Positions 6,102-6,830 of a stretch of 6,830 bases of DNA are shown piece by piece (position 1 is the stretch's first letter; the number at the start of each line of letters is the position of its first letter). Under the pieces are notes generated by a model. The model was not told where the DNA came from. It ran no database searches and saw only the letters and a list, made by a program, of their open reading frames with translations. Origin of the DNA: Oscillospiraceae bacterium (GTDB taxonomy: Bacteria > Bacillota_A > Clostridia > Oscillospirales > Oscillospiraceae); assembly GCA_017455225.1 (NCBI GenBank), contig JAFTBL010000061.1, positions 1 through 6,830 on the forward strand. Direction: 5' to 3'. A program made the translations under genes and the position numbers.

Positions 6102-6830
6102 TCATAGTACCACGGTTTTCAGAGAAAGCAGAGCGCCAAAATATGCCAGCTCCTCCACCGTGGCGCCGTAGACGAAGGCGCTGTGGTGTGTGGCGCCGTG
6201 TACGCTGAGCGCCTTCAAAAATGCCGCCGTGGTCTTGCCGTTACAGGGCTTCATCCAGCCCCGCATGGCGTTTTCAAAGTTGTCCTTTTCGCAGGAAAGC
6301 ATCTCCGCCTCTGAAAGCAGCAGCTGGTAATCATCCCTGCCCCGGCTCACGTTCACATACACGCCCTTACCGCCCTTCATGCGTGCGTAGGCGGAATAGG
6401 TGTCTACAAACCCGCCCTTGTACGCCACCAGCGGCTTCGTGTCCGCAATGCGGTAGTTCATCTCGCCCATGTGGCTGAGGAACAGCATATCGTTTTGCCA
6501 GTCGGGGCAAAAGATCTCCACAAAGTTGGTCTCCGGATACCCTTGCAGCAGCGCCCCCACAAAGGCGGAGGTCAGCCCGTCGCCCTCACCGGCGTAGCCG
6601 ATACCGCGTTCCATCGCCTTGCAGCACTCAATGAACGGCATTTCCTTCACCGTGCGGAAATTCACGGAAAACGCCGTCAAGCCTTTTTCCTTTACGCACT
6701 TGCAAAGACCCAGACCCACCGCGGCTATGTGCTGATACTTTTCCTCATCTATTCCGTCAGGGAACGCAAACCGTTCCCGATCTGTCTGCACTTCCGCATT
6801 GATTTCCGCTTCGCTGATCTGCGCGGCATA
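6102..6830 (-). CDS. L-arabinose/L-fucose isomerase-like sugar isomerase (C-terminal part; 5' end outside window)
   Basis: The frame is open from the right edge to TGA at 6104-6102, giving 243 codons. A GTG at 6791 is an internal valine, not a start, because the frame continues upstream with I-S-E-A-E-I. Numbered from the edge, the visible part has G-L-T-A-F-S-V-N-F (50-58), G-I-G-Y-A-G-E-G-D (76-84), F-V-E-I-F (103-107), L-S-H-M-G-E-M-N (118-125) and T-H-H-S-A-F (214-219). These match the four metal ligands known in the AraA fold: E82, E105, H120 and H215 or H216. The enzyme should interconvert an aldose and a ketose with a divalent metal in the cytoplasm. The sequence is not close enough to classical AraA, by eye, to name arabinose as substrate; it fits the broad, poorly characterised AraA/FucI-like group. 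The C-terminus L-K-T-V-V-L looks like a natural end. It is the first visible gene of the unit. Confidence 0.88.
   Translation of the reverse strand, partial: YAAQISEAEINAEVQTDRERFAFPDGIDEEKYQHIAAVGLGLCKCVKEKGLTAFSVNFRTVKEMPFIECCKAMERGIGYAGEGDGLTSAFVGALLQGYPETNFVEIFCPDWQNDMLFLSHMGEMNYRIADTKPLVAYKGGFVDTYSAYARMKGGKGVYVNVSRGRDDYQLLLSEAEMLSCEKDNFENAMRGWMKPCNGKTTAAFLKALSVHGATHHSAFVYGATVEELAYFGALLSLKTVVL

Larger units (their letters stand above)
5984..6105 (-). pseudogene. Broken small ORF between isomerase and Gfo/Idh genes (frameshift in an A4 run)
   Basis: An ATG at 6105-6103 overlaps the isomerase stop as ATGA, but its frame ends after eight codons (MKKTEARR, stop at 6081-6079). The frame shifted by -1 is open from 6118 and ends at TGA 5986-5984, overlapping the Gfo/Idh ATG as another ATGA. 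That frame encodes a protein-like stretch with G-A-A-V-I-F-G-V-G-A-G-I-Y-G followed by a charged, helix-like E-D-A-A-R-R-V-I-R-A-A-E. Adding one A to the A4 run at 6099-6096 would give an intact 40-codon gene coupled at both ends. It could be a decayed or truncated gene, a gene needing -1 ribosomal slippage, a sequencing or assembly error, or chance in GC-rich DNA. A GTG at 6082 would give a shorter, 32-codon intact alternative. I do not recognise a family. Confidence 0.4.

Noticed and set aside
6102..6791. Isomerase start at GTG 6791
   Set aside because: The frame stays open to the window edge with plausible family sequence upstream, and the four-ligand C-terminal domain alone is much shorter than the family's usual length of roughly 450-500 residues.

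Overview
All supportable genes in this window lie on the minus strand and read right to left. They look like one transcription unit that enters at the right edge and leaves at the left edge. The DNA is GC-rich by eye, with purine-rich Shine-Dalgarno sites 7-9 bases before the starts and junctions of 4-18 nt. Together with the protein types this suggests an anaerobic, gut-type Bacillota (Oscillospirales/Clostridia-like). That placement is inference, since no marker gene is present.

Layout in order of transcription: (1) 6830-6102, the C-terminal 243 codons of an L-arabinose/L-fucose isomerase-like enzyme with all four expected metal-ligand positions. (2) 6105-5984, a small broken reading frame whose start overlaps the isomerase stop (ATGA) and whose stop overlaps the next start (ATGA); one extra A in an A4 run would make it an intact 40-codon gene. 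(3) 5987-4680, a Gfo/Idh/MocA-fold protein with an E-V-V-P motif in place of the usual E-K-P and several motifs like those of GH109 NAD-dependent glycosidases. (4) 4661-3216, a membrane-anchored metallo-beta-lactamase-fold hydrolase with a ComEC-like motif pattern. (5) 3197-1, the first 1065 codons of a very large exported protein made of tandem units of about 345 residues, each rich in GLUG-like beta-solenoid repeats. It remains open at the left edge.

Working model (inference): a locus for handling an unusual glycoside or sugar. The isomerase and the Gfo/Idh protein would act in the cytoplasm, and the anchored hydrolase and the repeat protein outside the membrane. No transporter, regulator, kinase or glycan-binding domain is visible, so the substrate is unknown. 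No promoter or convincing terminator lies inside the window. I saw no tRNA, rRNA, CRISPR array, insertion sequence or attachment site. There is no gene-free stretch longer than about 120 nt. The long open frames on the plus strand lie opposite these genes and are treated as composition shadows.
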